Below are positions 1 to 7,088 of a stretch of 8,715 nucleotides of DNA, piece by piece. Under the pieces are notes generated by a model, which was not told the origin of the DNA, did no database searches, and saw nothing but the letters and a program-made list of their open reading frames with translations. Every line of letters begins with the position of its first letter. Within the stretch, counting starts at the first letter, position 1. The translations under genes and the position numbers were made by a program. Origin of the DNA: Anaerolineae bacterium (GTDB lineage Bacteria > Chloroflexota > Anaerolineae > 4572-78 > NAK82); the NCBI GenBank assembly GCA_025062175.1, contig JANXAX010000083.1, positions 1 to 8,715 on the forward strand, written 5' to 3'.

Positions 1-8
1 CGGATAAC

Positions 9-305
9 TTGAGCACAGCGACGGAGACAGCCAGCACGACGTTCCGTGAGCTCCAGCCCGCCACAAGTGACCTACGCGCTGCGATCAGCATGCTCTCGGA
101 GCAGACACACCGCCTGAGTGAGTTGATCGGCAGCCCGGATCAAATGGGGGCGCGCGCGTTGCTCTACCGTGGTCGGCCGACTTATGCGACCTCGGCGCCG
201 CGTTCACGCTTGCTCTTCTTGGGCATCGGCTTGGGCTTCGGCCTGGGTGTCGGTGCTGGAGCCTACATTCTGTTGATGATCGGACTGCTTCCGGTGTTGC
301 GATGA
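9..305 (+). CDS. Small single-pass membrane protein of unknown function
   Basis: I do not recognise this 98-residue protein. Residues 1-65 are soluble and include an amphipathic, possibly coiled-coil stretch (about 14-42, LQPATSDLRAAISMLSEQ onward). Residues 68-95 form one very hydrophobic, glycine-rich helix with repeated GxxxG-like spacing (LGIGLGFGLGVGAGAYILL), which suits helix-helix packing. Arg65 and Arg67 before the helix suggest a cytoplasmic N terminus. The TTG at 9 is the only start seen, but the frame has no stop back to the window edge, so the true start may lie upstream. In the alternative reading, a preceding gene ends at TGA 10-12 and overlaps this TTG by four bases. The stop at 303-305 overlaps the ATG of the next gene (ATGA), so the two are probably translated together and may form one membrane complex. 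Function is unknown. Confidence 0.65.
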   Translation: MSTATETASTTFRELQPATSDLRAAISMLSEQTHRLSELIGSPDQMGARALLYRGRPTYATSAPRSRLLFLGIGLGFGLGVGAGAYILLMIGLLPVLR

Positions 306-1219
306 CCATCCGTGTGCCCCGTCGTTCCCGCTATCGCGACACCATTGCCCTGGCCGGGTGGCTGTTTGCCGACTTATTGCTCGGGCTGGCAATGTTGTTC
401 TTCGTCTTCAACACGGTGGGGGTGCGTCCAACCCCCACACCGGGTCCGACGCCAACCCCCTATCCGACTTATACACCAGGCCCGACACCGACCCCTTATC
501 CAACTTACACACCAGGCCCAACCTATACACCCTATCCCACCTATACTCCAGGTCCGACACCGACGCCCTATCCGACCTATACGCCCGGCCCGACGCCCAC
601 GCCGTATCCCACCTATACACCAGGGCCAACCTATACACCGGGCCCGACTTACACACCGTACCCGACCTATACACCGGGCCCGACACCGACACCGTATCCA
701 ACCTACACGCCGGGTCCCACACCCACACCGTATCCGACCTATACGCCGGGTCCGACGCCGACACCGTACCCAACTTATACGCCGGGGCCATCTCCGACGC
801 CGTATCCGACCTACACGCCGTGGCCGACACCGCGCCCACTGCCGACCTACACGCCATTGCCCCGTACCGGCCTGGACCCGCGCTCCTCGACGATCACCTT
901 GGTGACCGATGCGGATGCCCTGCTCGCACCAGGGGGACCGGAGAAAGCACGTGCAGTCGAGCAACTGCGCGCTCAACTGCGCGAAAGGATTGGGCTCATC
1001 GGGTCGCGCAAGGCGGGCATCGTGTTGACCTTCGGTGTCTCGCCAGACCCATTTGAGGGCAACCGTATCGCGCGCGAGGTGAACCGCGTGCTGCTTGAGG
1101 CATTCCCAGAGATTTTCGGGACGGCCATCCTGCGCGACTACCATACAATTGACCCGAACCGTGCCAATCGGGGCAATGTGGAACTGGAAATCTACTTCCT
1201 GATCGAGACGCCGCGCTGA
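302..1219 (+). CDS. MotB/ZorB-like membrane protein with Pro/Thr/Tyr-rich stalk and OmpA-like C-terminal domain
   Basis: The 305-residue protein has three parts. Residues 1-12 are basic, and about 14-39 form a membrane helix with the signature GWLFADLLLGLAMLFFVF. The Trp-x-x-Ala-Asp-Leu...Phe-Phe pattern, with Asp24 in the helix, is that of proton-channel stator subunits (MotB, ZorB). The positive N terminus puts the rest of the protein outside the membrane. Residues 48-185 are 11 copies plus one half copy of a 12-residue Gly-Pro-Thr-Pro-Thr-Pro-Tyr-Pro-Thr-Tyr-Thr-Pro unit, an extended stalk. Residues 195-303 form a mixed alpha/beta domain ending in NRGNVELEIYFL, which resembles the NRRVEI end of OmpA/MotB peptidoglycan-binding domains. 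The usual GHTD and LSxxRA residues are not evident, so peptidoglycan binding is uncertain. The gene starts inside the preceding stop (ATGA overlap). A MotA-like channel partner is not in view. A simple anchored adhesin or envelope spacer protein is the alternative. Confidence 0.7.
   Translation: MTIRVPRRSRYRDTIALAGWLFADLLLGLAMLFFVFNTVGVRPTPTPGPTPTPYPTYTPGPTPTPYPTYTPGPTYTPYPTYTPGPTPTPYPTYTPGPTPTPYPTYTPGPTYTPGPTYTPYPTYTPGPTPTPYPTYTPGPTPTPYPTYTPGPTPTPYPTYTPGPSPTPYPTYTPWPTPRPLPTYTPLPRTGLDPRSSTITLVTDADALLAPGGPEKARAVEQLRAQLRERIGLIGSRKAGIVLTFGVSPDPFEGNRIAREVNRVLLEAFPEIFGTAILRDYHTIDPNRANRGNVELEIYFLIETPR
443..856 (+). repeat. In-frame tandem repeat, 36-nt unit encoding GPTPTPYPTYTP
   Basis: Eleven 36-nt units plus one 18-nt half unit (after the fifth) lie inside the preceding gene. 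The encoded unit is GPTPTPYPTYTP. The third and sixth units carry Tyr instead of Pro at position 4, the tenth carries Ser at position 3, and the eleventh is degenerate (starts Trp-Pro, Arg-Pro-Leu inside). Third codon positions vary freely between units (CCG/CCA/CCC/CCT, ACA/ACG/ACC/ACT) while the residues stay fixed. The array is therefore conserved as protein rather than as DNA. Such Pro/Thr repeats usually make stiff extracytoplasmic spacers and may be O-glycosylated; glycosylation here is a guess. Confidence 0.95.
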
Positions 1220-1303
1220 GTGCTTCCTTGCTCTATGACTCCGAGGACATCACAGACTCCACGGTTGACCAGGATGCGTTATCCCGCTCGCGGCCCATTC
1301 TGA

Positions 1304-1314
1304 GAGGTGAGGAG
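1304..1314 (+). promoter_or_regulatory. Strong ribosome binding site that fixes the aldolase start
   Basis: The purine-rich GAGGTGAGGAG lies just upstream of ATG 1322. Its GGAG end is 7 nt from that ATG, while the longer match GAGGTGA ends 11 nt away. An in-frame GTG at 1307 is buried inside this site, so it is not a credible start and the aldolase should begin at 1322 (or less likely at ATG 1328). Confidence 0.8.
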
Positions 1315-1321
1315 CCTATCC

Positions 1322-2281
1322 ATGCTCATGCCCACTTTGGACCTGCTGAAGATCGCCTACGGCCGTTTCATCATCGGCGCCTATAACGTACAAAATATGG
1401 AGCAGGTGCTCGCCGTCTTTCGCGGCAGCCTGGCGGCACAGGCACCGGTCATCGTCGCCACAGTGCCGTTCGCGCGCGATTATGCAGGTGCACAGATGCT
1501 CCAAGCGATGGTGCGCGCCGCCGACGAGATGTATCCTGGAGCGGTTGCCGCCCTGCACCTCGACCACGGCGACGAAGCACATTGTCTCGATGCCATCCGA
1601 TCGGGTGCGTACCACTCAGTGATGATCGATGCCTCGCACATGCCGTTCGAGGAAAACATCCGCGTCACCCGGCGCATCGTGGAGCGCGCCCACGCAGCTG
1701 GCCTGGCGGTAGAGGCGGAATTGGGTGTCGTGACCGGGCAGGAGGCACGTCACAGCGGGGACGCGCATGCAGCCTTGACCGACCCCGACCAAGCGGCCGA
1801 GTTCGTCGCGCGCACCGGTTGCGACAGCCTGGCAGTGGCCATCGGCACCAGCCACGGCGCCTATAAGTTCCAAGGAGAACAGCGTCTGCACTTCGACCGG
1901 CTAGCCGAGATCCAATCTCGCCTCCCTCAAAACTTTCCGCTAGTGCTCCACGGCGCCTCTTCGGTGCCGGCGGACGATGTAGCGCGAATCAACGCCGCCG
2001 GTGGGCGGCTCAACCCGAACGCGCGTGGAGTCGATCCCGCTGACTTCGCGCGTGCATGGCCGTTGGGAGTCGCCAAGATCAACATCCACACCGATGCTCA
2101 TCTCCTATGGTATCGCGTGCACCGCGAACACTTCCGTGACCACCCCGAAAACTTCGACTTCCGCCATCCGGGTAGCATCTTTATGCAAGCGTTCGAGCAA
2201 CTGATCGTCACGCGCAGCAAACAGCTGGGCTGCGCTGGCCAGCTTGACGAGGTGCGTGTGCAGCGCTATGCGGCGGCTTGA
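1322..2281 (+). CDS. fba: Class II fructose-bisphosphate aldolase
   Basis: This enzyme reversibly joins dihydroxyacetone phosphate and glyceraldehyde-3-phosphate to fructose-1,6-bisphosphate with a zinc-enolate mechanism, in the cytoplasm. The 319-residue protein is a full-length TIM barrel. Visible motifs are GAYNVQNMEQ (19-28) and LHLDHG with Asp81 (proton donor in the family) and metal ligand His82. Also present are MIDASHMPFEEN (101-112), VEAELG (130-135), IGTSHGAYKF with metal ligand His178 (174-183), LVLHGASSVP with metal ligand His210 (207-216) and VAKINIHTDA (250-259, phosphate binding). The GASSVP loop and the C-terminal extension are typical of the longer bacterial class IIA/CbbA-like group rather than GatY. 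A tagatose- or sedoheptulose-bisphosphate specificity cannot be excluded. ATG 1322 is chosen because of the ribosome binding site at 1304-1314. Its 3' end overlaps glpA by 14 nt, so it appears to lead the glp operon. Confidence 0.9.
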   Translation: MLMPTLDLLKIAYGRFIIGAYNVQNMEQVLAVFRGSLAAQAPVIVATVPFARDYAGAQMLQAMVRAADEMYPGAVAALHLDHGDEAHCLDAIRSGAYHSVMIDASHMPFEENIRVTRRIVERAHAAGLAVEAELGVVTGQEARHSGDAHAALTDPDQAAEFVARTGCDSLAVAIGTSHGAYKFQGEQRLHFDRLAEIQSRLPQNFPLVLHGASSVPADDVARINAAGGRLNPNARGVDPADFARAWPLGVAKINIHTDAHLLWYRVHREHFRDHPENFDFRHPGSIFMQAFEQLIVTRSKQLGCAGQLDEVRVQRYAAA

Positions 2282-3824
2282 GACCGAAGTGCTGGTAATT
2301 GGGGGTGGTGCTACCGGCACCGGTGTACTGCGCGATCTGGCGATGCGCGGCTTCCGCGCCATCCTGGTGGAGCAAAACGACCTCGCCTATGGCACCACCG
2401 GCCGCTACCACGGATTGTTGCACAGCGGCGCGCGCTATGTGGTGCGCGACCCGCAAACAGCCGTCGAATGCATCCAGGAGAATCGCATTCTGCGCCGCAT
2501 TATGCCCCACTGTATCGAGGACATCGGAGGGTTCTTCGTGGTCACCCCCTGGGATGACGAAGCGTTCGTCCCGCAGTTCTTGGAGGGTTGTCGCAAAGCG
2601 GACATTCCAGTCGAGGAAATCTCCACTGCCCAGATGCTGCGTGAGGAACCTCGACTGAACCCACGCATCACGCGTTGTTTCCGCGTGCCAGATGGGGCTG
2701 CCGACTCGTTCCGCGCCGCCGAAGCCAACGTGGCCTCTGCCCGAGCTTATGGCGCGCGGGCGTTCACCTACCATCGCGTCGAGCAACTGCTCGTTTCGGC
2801 AGGTCGGGTGAGCGGCGCCGTGTGCCGCGACCTTATCCGAGATGAAGAGGTAACCATTTATGCTGACGTGGTGGTTAATGCCGCCGGCGCATGGGCCGGG
2901 CGGATCGCTGCGCTGGCAGGTCTGAACGTGCCGATGCGATGCGGCAAAGGCACCATGGTGGCCATCAATCACCGCGTCCTCAACACGGTGGTCAACCGCT
3001 GTCGTCCCCCTTCGGACGGCGATATCATCGTGCCGACGCATAGCGTCGCGGTGATCGGCACCACTGATGTGCCGGTTGACGACCCAGATGCCTACCCCAT
3101 CGAGCCATGGGAAGTGCACCTTATGTTGACAGAGGGGGCTAAGCTGCTGCCCGGTCTGCCCGAGATGCGCATTCTGCGCGCATGGGCGGGCGTGCGTCCG
3201 TTGTATGCCGCCGAGCCGATGCAACACGACCGGGGCATCAGCCGCGGGCATGTGCTGCTTGACCACGCTGCACGGGATGGCGTCGCTGGTCTGATCACCA
3301 TCGTGGGTGGGAAGTGGACCACTTATCGTCTGATGGCGCAGGACACGGTGGACTTGGTGTGCCGCCTGTTGGGCACGCCGCGCGCCTGTCGCACCCATCT
3401 GGAAGCGCTGCCAGCGGTGGAGAAGGGGCATCGGACAGTCTATCATATTCTGGGCGCACCGCTGGCTCACGTCGAGGAGCAAAAGGTGCCCGGTGCGCTG
3501 GTGTGTGAGTGTGAGCTGGCGACGCGTGACGCCGTGGAACGCGCCATCGCCACAGGGGATGTCACCAACCTGGACGACCTGCGACGCGACGTGCGCCTGG
3601 GCATGGGGCCGTGCCAGGGCGGCTTCTGCAGCTACCGCGCCGCTGGCATTATGCACCGGATGCAGGCGCAGCGCGGCGCTCAGAGCATCCAGCTGTGGCA
3701 CGCCTTCGTCCAGCAGCGCTGGAAGGGCTTGCTTCCTGTGGTGTGTGGTGACCAGTTGCGCCAGATGCGTCTTAATGAGCTGTTGTATCGCACTATCTTC
3801 AGCCTCGACCGGGAGCTGCGTTAG
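2268..3824 (+). CDS. glpA: Anaerobic glycerol-3-phosphate dehydrogenase subunit A
   Basis: This is the FAD-containing catalytic subunit that oxidises sn-glycerol-3-phosphate to DHAP. The 518-residue protein begins with a Rossmann dinucleotide-binding motif (VLVIGGGATGTG, about 8-19). It then carries the family stretches YGTTGRYHGLLHSGARY (41-57), VVNAAGAWAGR, SVAVIGTTDVP, RAWAGVRPLYAAE and IVGGKWTTYRLMA. The C terminus is a BFD-like [2Fe-2S] domain with four cysteines in the pattern C413-x-C415 and C449-x4-C454 (VCECEL, GMGPCQGGFC), as in E. coli GlpA and absent from aerobic GlpD. ATG 2268 gives MRRLETEVLVIGGG; an in-frame TTG at 2244 is possible but would add eight residues without family support. 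The start lies within the aldolase gene, implying translational coupling. A large open frame on the opposite strand is its shadow. Identification is firm. Confidence 0.95.
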   Translation: MRRLETEVLVIGGGATGTGVLRDLAMRGFRAILVEQNDLAYGTTGRYHGLLHSGARYVVRDPQTAVECIQENRILRRIMPHCIEDIGGFFVVTPWDDEAFVPQFLEGCRKADIPVEEISTAQMLREEPRLNPRITRCFRVPDGAADSFRAAEANVASARAYGARAFTYHRVEQLLVSAGRVSGAVCRDLIRDEEVTIYADVVVNAAGAWAGRIAALAGLNVPMRCGKGTMVAINHRVLNTVVNRCRPPSDGDIIVPTHSVAVIGTTDVPVDDPDAYPIEPWEVHLMLTEGAKLLPGLPEMRILRAWAGVRPLYAAEPMQHDRGISRGHVLLDHAARDGVAGLITIVGGKWTTYRLMAQDTVDLVCRLLGTPRACRTHLEALPAVEKGHRTVYHILGAPLAHVEEQKVPGALVCECELATRDAVERAIATGDVTNLDDLRRDVRLGMGPCQGGFCSYRAAGIMHRMQAQRGAQSIQLWHAFVQQRWKGLLPVVCGDQLRQMRLNELLYRTIFSLDRELR

Positions 3825-3868
3825 ACCGCTGGGGGGTCAAAGTTGTTCCGAAAGACACAGGTTTCACT

Positions 3869-5143
3869 ATGGAAGCTGCTATCCTGGATGTCGTCGTCAT
3901 TGGGGCTGGTTTAGCCGGGCTGATGGCCGGCTGGCAGGCAGCGCTGAAGGGTTGCCAGGTGCGCGTGGTCGCCAAGGGATGGGGCACGACGCATTGGCAT
4001 GCCGGTTGCATTGATGTATTGGGCTATTATCCAGCCGATAGTCCAACACCTGTCGAGGTGCCAGCGGAGGCGCTAGCCGAGCTGGTGCGCACAACACCCC
4101 GCCATCCCTATGCGCTCATCGGCATACAAGCGCTCGCGCACGCGCTGGAGGCGTTCCAGCAACTCTGCGCGGCGGCGGGCTACCCGCTGCACGGCTCGTT
4201 GGAACGCAACTGGCTGCTGCCCACGGCGTTGGGCGGCGTGCGCCCCACGTGCCTGGCGCCGGAGACGATGATCGCTGGCGATCTCCGGCAGCGCGACCCA
4301 CTGTTGTTGGTAGGCTTCCGTCCCTATCTGGACTTTTATCCGGCGCTTGCAGCCGACAATCTGAAAGTACAGGGGTTTCCGGCGCGTGACGTGACGCTGG
4401 ACTTGCCCCGGCCAGAACAACGCCGCCTGGTCAACGCCACCACCCTAGCACAACTGTTCGAGCGCGCCGATTTCCGTGCCGAGGTGGCCGAGGCGCTCAA
4501 GCCGCACCTAGGCGATGTGGCTCGCGTGGGCTTTCCGGCGGTGCTGGGCGTGCACCACGCCCTGGACGTGCAACGTGACCTGCAGGCGCGTCTGGGGCGT
4601 CCCGTTTTCGAGATCCCTGTATTGCCACCTTCAATACCGGGGATGCGGCTGCACCATATTCTGACAAGCGCCATCGAGCGGGCCGGTGGGCGCGTCTTTG
4701 AGGGCATGGAGGTCGTTGCCGCAGATGTTCGCGACAAGACAGTGGAAGCAGTCTGGACACAGGCGGCGGCACGGCGTAAATCCCATCGTGCGCGCCACTT
4801 TGTGCTGGCAACGGGTGGCATTTTGGGTTCCGGCATCGTTGCCGCGGACATGGAGACATTGCGCGAGGTGGTTTTCAACCTGCCACTGGCCGGCGTACCA
4901 GAGCATCGCGACTGGTTCGATGCCGAGTTCCTCTCCCTGCGTGGCCATCCGATCTACCGCGCCGGGGTTGCAGTGAACGCGCGTCTACAACCCCTCGATG
5001 CGGCGGACAACGTGCTCTACACCAACCTCTATGTAGCAGGCACGACTTTGGCCTATTGTGACACTCTGTTGGAACGTTCCTTTGAGGGCGTGGCCCTCGG
5101 CACAGGATTTGTAGCGGCACAACAATGCACGGCGAAGAGCTAG
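3869..5143 (+). CDS. glpB: Anaerobic glycerol-3-phosphate dehydrogenase subunit B
   Basis: GlpB is the second flavoprotein subunit of the GlpABC complex and is thought to relay electrons between GlpA and the iron-sulfur subunit GlpC. The 424-residue length matches the family (E. coli about 419). The N terminus has a dinucleotide-binding motif (VVVIGAGLAGLMAGWQAAL, 8-26). Further family signatures are the GTTHWHAGCIDVLGY segment (39-53, equivalent to the HFSSGSLDLL region), RHPYALIG, LPPSIPGMRLHHIL and a C-terminal FAD-site stretch (NLYVAGTTLAY). It starts 44 nt after glpA with only a weak ribosome binding site (CAGG, 7 nt before ATG 3869), and it ends one base before glpC. The cofactor is inferred from the family (FAD or FMN). 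The order glpA-glpB-glpC is the canonical one, which strengthens the call. Confidence 0.93.
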   Translation: MEAAILDVVVIGAGLAGLMAGWQAALKGCQVRVVAKGWGTTHWHAGCIDVLGYYPADSPTPVEVPAEALAELVRTTPRHPYALIGIQALAHALEAFQQLCAAAGYPLHGSLERNWLLPTALGGVRPTCLAPETMIAGDLRQRDPLLLVGFRPYLDFYPALAADNLKVQGFPARDVTLDLPRPEQRRLVNATTLAQLFERADFRAEVAEALKPHLGDVARVGFPAVLGVHHALDVQRDLQARLGRPVFEIPVLPPSIPGMRLHHILTSAIERAGGRVFEGMEVVAADVRDKTVEAVWTQAAARRKSHRARHFVLATGGILGSGIVAADMETLREVVFNLPLAGVPEHRDWFDAEFLSLRGHPIYRAGVAVNARLQPLDAADNVLYTNLYVAGTTLAYCDTLLERSFEGVALGTGFVAAQQCTAKS

Positions 5144-5144
5144 A

Positions 5145-6446
5145 ATGAGCACAGAGCATTTCCATCCGGCTGAATTGAGTCTGGATTGCTGCATCAAATG
5201 TAACATCTGTACCTCGGCGTGCCCGGTGACAGCGGTCAGCGACCTGTTCCCGGGGCCAAAGTATGTCGGACCGCAGGCAGCGCGCTTCCGCGCGCCGGGC
5301 CAGCCGAGCCCTGATCACTCAGTGGATTATTGCAGCGGATGTCGCGTCTGTAACATGGTGTGTCCAAGCGGGGTCAAGATCGCCGAGATGAACGCGCGGG
5401 CACGAGCGGTGATGGTGCAACAGGGGCGTGTGCCGCTCCGCTTGCGGCTGCGCAACAACCTGCTGGCGCGTTCTGAGTTGTTGGGACGGCTGGGACAACC
5501 AGTGGCGCCTTTGGCGAATCTACTGTTACACAACCCCCTGTCGCGCTGGCTGGCTGAGCACACGCTCGGCATCGCGCGTGCGGCACCGCTGCCTTTCTTT
5601 GCGCGCGAACGTTTCACCACCTGGTTTCGCCGTCACCCGCAGCCGGAAGGTGCCACACGCCGCGTGGTCTATTTCCACGGTTGCTCGACTGAATACTACG
5701 AACCGCGCGTCGGGCGCGCTGCGGTCTATGTGCTCGAGCATAACGGGTGCGAGGTTATCGTCCCACCGCAGAACTGTTGCGGCCTGCCGTTGCTTTCCAA
5801 CGGCGAGTTCAGTGCTGCGCGGGCCTATCATACTCGCAACGTGCGCCATCTGGTAACCTATGCCCGCCAGGGAATCCCCATCGTGGGCACGTCCACCAGC
5901 TGCATCCTTACCCTGAAAGAGGAAGCTCCGGAGCTGCTGGACATGTGGGATGAAGACACTCAGCTGGTGGCGGCCAATACCTACGATTTGCACGAATTTC
6001 TGCTTACATTGTGGGAAACGGGCGTCCTGCGCACTGATTTCAAGCCCTTGCCCTGGCGTCTGGTCTACCATCCGCCCTGCCAATATCGCGCCCACCGCTT
6101 GGGACGACCGGCGGCGGAGATGATGCGCCTGATCCCCGGCTTGGAGATCATCGAAAGTCACGCTGCGTGCTGTGGCATTGGCGGCACTTATGGCTACAAG
6201 CTGGAAAAATACACCATCGCGATGGAAGTGGGCCGTCCGTTGTTCGACTTTATCGCGCAGGTGGGTGGTCCCTTAGTTGTATGCGACAGTGAGACGTGCC
6301 GCTGGCAGATCACCCACGGCACTGGCAAGCCGGCGGTGCATCCGGTGGAACTGTTGGCCCTCGCCTACGGCTATCCTGCCGAGGGAGCCCTGGCAGCACT
6401 GGCGGAGGCCCAGCGCGTTCAAGTGTCACAAGCCGCCCGTCTTTGA
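5145..6446 (+). CDS. glpC: Anaerobic glycerol-3-phosphate dehydrogenase iron-sulfur subunit C
   Basis: GlpC anchors the GlpAB dimer to the membrane and passes electrons to the quinone pool. The 433-residue protein has two ferredoxin-type [4Fe-4S] motifs: C16-x2-C19-x2-C22-x3-C26 followed by Pro, and C63-x2-C66-x2-C69-x3-C73 followed by Pro. These precede two cysteine-rich CCG domains, with Cys180 plus Cys211-Cys212-Gly in the first and Cys312, Cys342-Cys343-Gly, Cys380 and Cys385 in the second. CCG domains also occur in heterodisulfide reductase HdrB and glycolate oxidase GlcF. Those are the alternatives, but the position directly after glpAB decides for GlpC. No obvious membrane helix is present, as in E. 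coli GlpC. The protein is somewhat longer than the E. coli one (about 396), partly because of a C-terminal tail. ATG 5145 is 1 nt after the glpB stop, with GAAGAG 5 nt upstream. Confidence 0.93.
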   Translation: MSTEHFHPAELSLDCCIKCNICTSACPVTAVSDLFPGPKYVGPQAARFRAPGQPSPDHSVDYCSGCRVCNMVCPSGVKIAEMNARARAVMVQQGRVPLRLRLRNNLLARSELLGRLGQPVAPLANLLLHNPLSRWLAEHTLGIARAAPLPFFARERFTTWFRRHPQPEGATRRVVYFHGCSTEYYEPRVGRAAVYVLEHNGCEVIVPPQNCCGLPLLSNGEFSAARAYHTRNVRHLVTYARQGIPIVGTSTSCILTLKEEAPELLDMWDEDTQLVAANTYDLHEFLLTLWETGVLRTDFKPLPWRLVYHPPCQYRAHRLGRPAAEMMRLIPGLEIIESHAACCGIGGTYGYKLEKYTIAMEVGRPLFDFIAQVGGPLVVCDSETCRWQITHGTGKPAVHPVELLALAYGYPAEGALAALAEAQRVQVSQAARL

Positions 6447-6514
6447 TGGTAAGGCCGAGAGGCCACGTCTTGTGTTGGGTCGCACCCCCGAAGTTAATCA
6501 GAGAGTAGGGGAAA

Positions 6515-7059
6515 ATGCTGGGGTCTGTTTGTGCCGTTGCAGATCAAGCCCTTCACGTTACGCAACCGGATCGTGCTGTCTCCTATGGCCAGCGACAAGG
6601 CGGATGATTCCGGCCAGGTGACTGAGGCGCACCTCCGGCATCACGTGCAACGCGCTGCGGCCGGGAGGGATGGTGATCGTCGAGCATTGCTACGTCCGGC
6701 GCGATGGGCGCTACCACTCACGCCAGCTGGGCATTCATGACGACAGTGTGATCCCGGGTCTGGCGCAGCTGGCGCGGGTTGTCAAGACGTGCGACACGGT
6801 GGTCGGCGTTCAGCTGGCCCATGTTGGCGGCCGTGCCACCCACGAAAGCATCGGAGGACAGCCGGTGGCGCCCTCAGATGGGGTGATGAGTCCTGGCGGC
6901 CGCGAGCCGCTGCGCGCCCTCACACTGCCCAAGCTGGACGCTTTGGAAGAAGCGTATATTGCCGGCGCGCGCCGTGCTGTCGAAGCAGGTTTCGATTGCG
7001 TCCAGTTGCACGGTGTGCACAGTTTCCTGCTGTGCGAGTTTCTCTCACCGCTGAAGTAG
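6515..7059 (+). pseudogene. Broken Old Yellow Enzyme-type NADH:flavin oxidoreductase, frameshifted and truncated
   Basis: An intact gene would encode an FMN-dependent TIM-barrel ene-reductase of about 350-380 residues; here only about 180 residues remain in three frames. ATG 6515 reads MLG, then the frame changes in the G-run 6520-6523. Removing one G gives MLGLFVPLQIKPFTLRN, a typical N terminus continuing to RIVLSPMAS. A second change lies in the G-run 6663-6665; removing one G gives RAAAGGMVIVEHCYVRRDGR, again typical. The third part (from about 6667) has the family motifs VGVQLAHVGGRA and GFDCVQLHGVHSFLLCEFLSPL and then meets TAG at 7057. The C-terminal half, including the FMN phosphate site, is absent. 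The family call is firm. Substrate is unknown, and a 2,4-dienoyl-CoA reductase-like parent is possible. Sequencing error could explain the two shifts but not the missing half. Confidence 0.85.
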
Positions 7060-7088
7060 AATGACAAGGTGTTGGGCGGGCTATCGTT

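Noticed and set aside
857..871. LPRTG resembling a sortase LPxTG anchor in the stalk protein
   Set aside because: It is internal (residues 186-190), followed by a folded domain and not by a hydrophobic helix and basic tail, so it cannot act as a normal sorting signal.
374..1144. Long open frames on the - strand and in other + frames across the repeat gene
   Set aside because: They are Arg/Ser/Gly-rich shadows of the periodic GC-rich repeat with no recognisable domain; the + strand frame at 302 has a coherent helix-stalk-domain layout.
1220..1321. Possible promoter (TTGACC at 1265-1270) ahead of the aldolase
   Set aside because: No -10-like element at acceptable spacing (the best, CATTCT, is 25 nt downstream). 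A promoter may exist in this gap but cannot be supported from the bases.
2208..3701. 497-codon open frame on the - strand opposite glpA
   Set aside because: No family motifs and His/Arg-rich composition; the + strand carries an unmistakable GlpA with all cofactor motifs.
6447..6514. GGCC-gaga-GGCC hairpin after glpC as a terminator
   Set aside because: The stem is only 4 bp and no T-run follows, so it is not a credible intrinsic terminator.
6515..7059. Programmed frameshifting in the flavin oxidoreductase
   Set aside because: Two separate shifts plus a premature stop and loss of half the protein fit decay or sequence error better than recoding.
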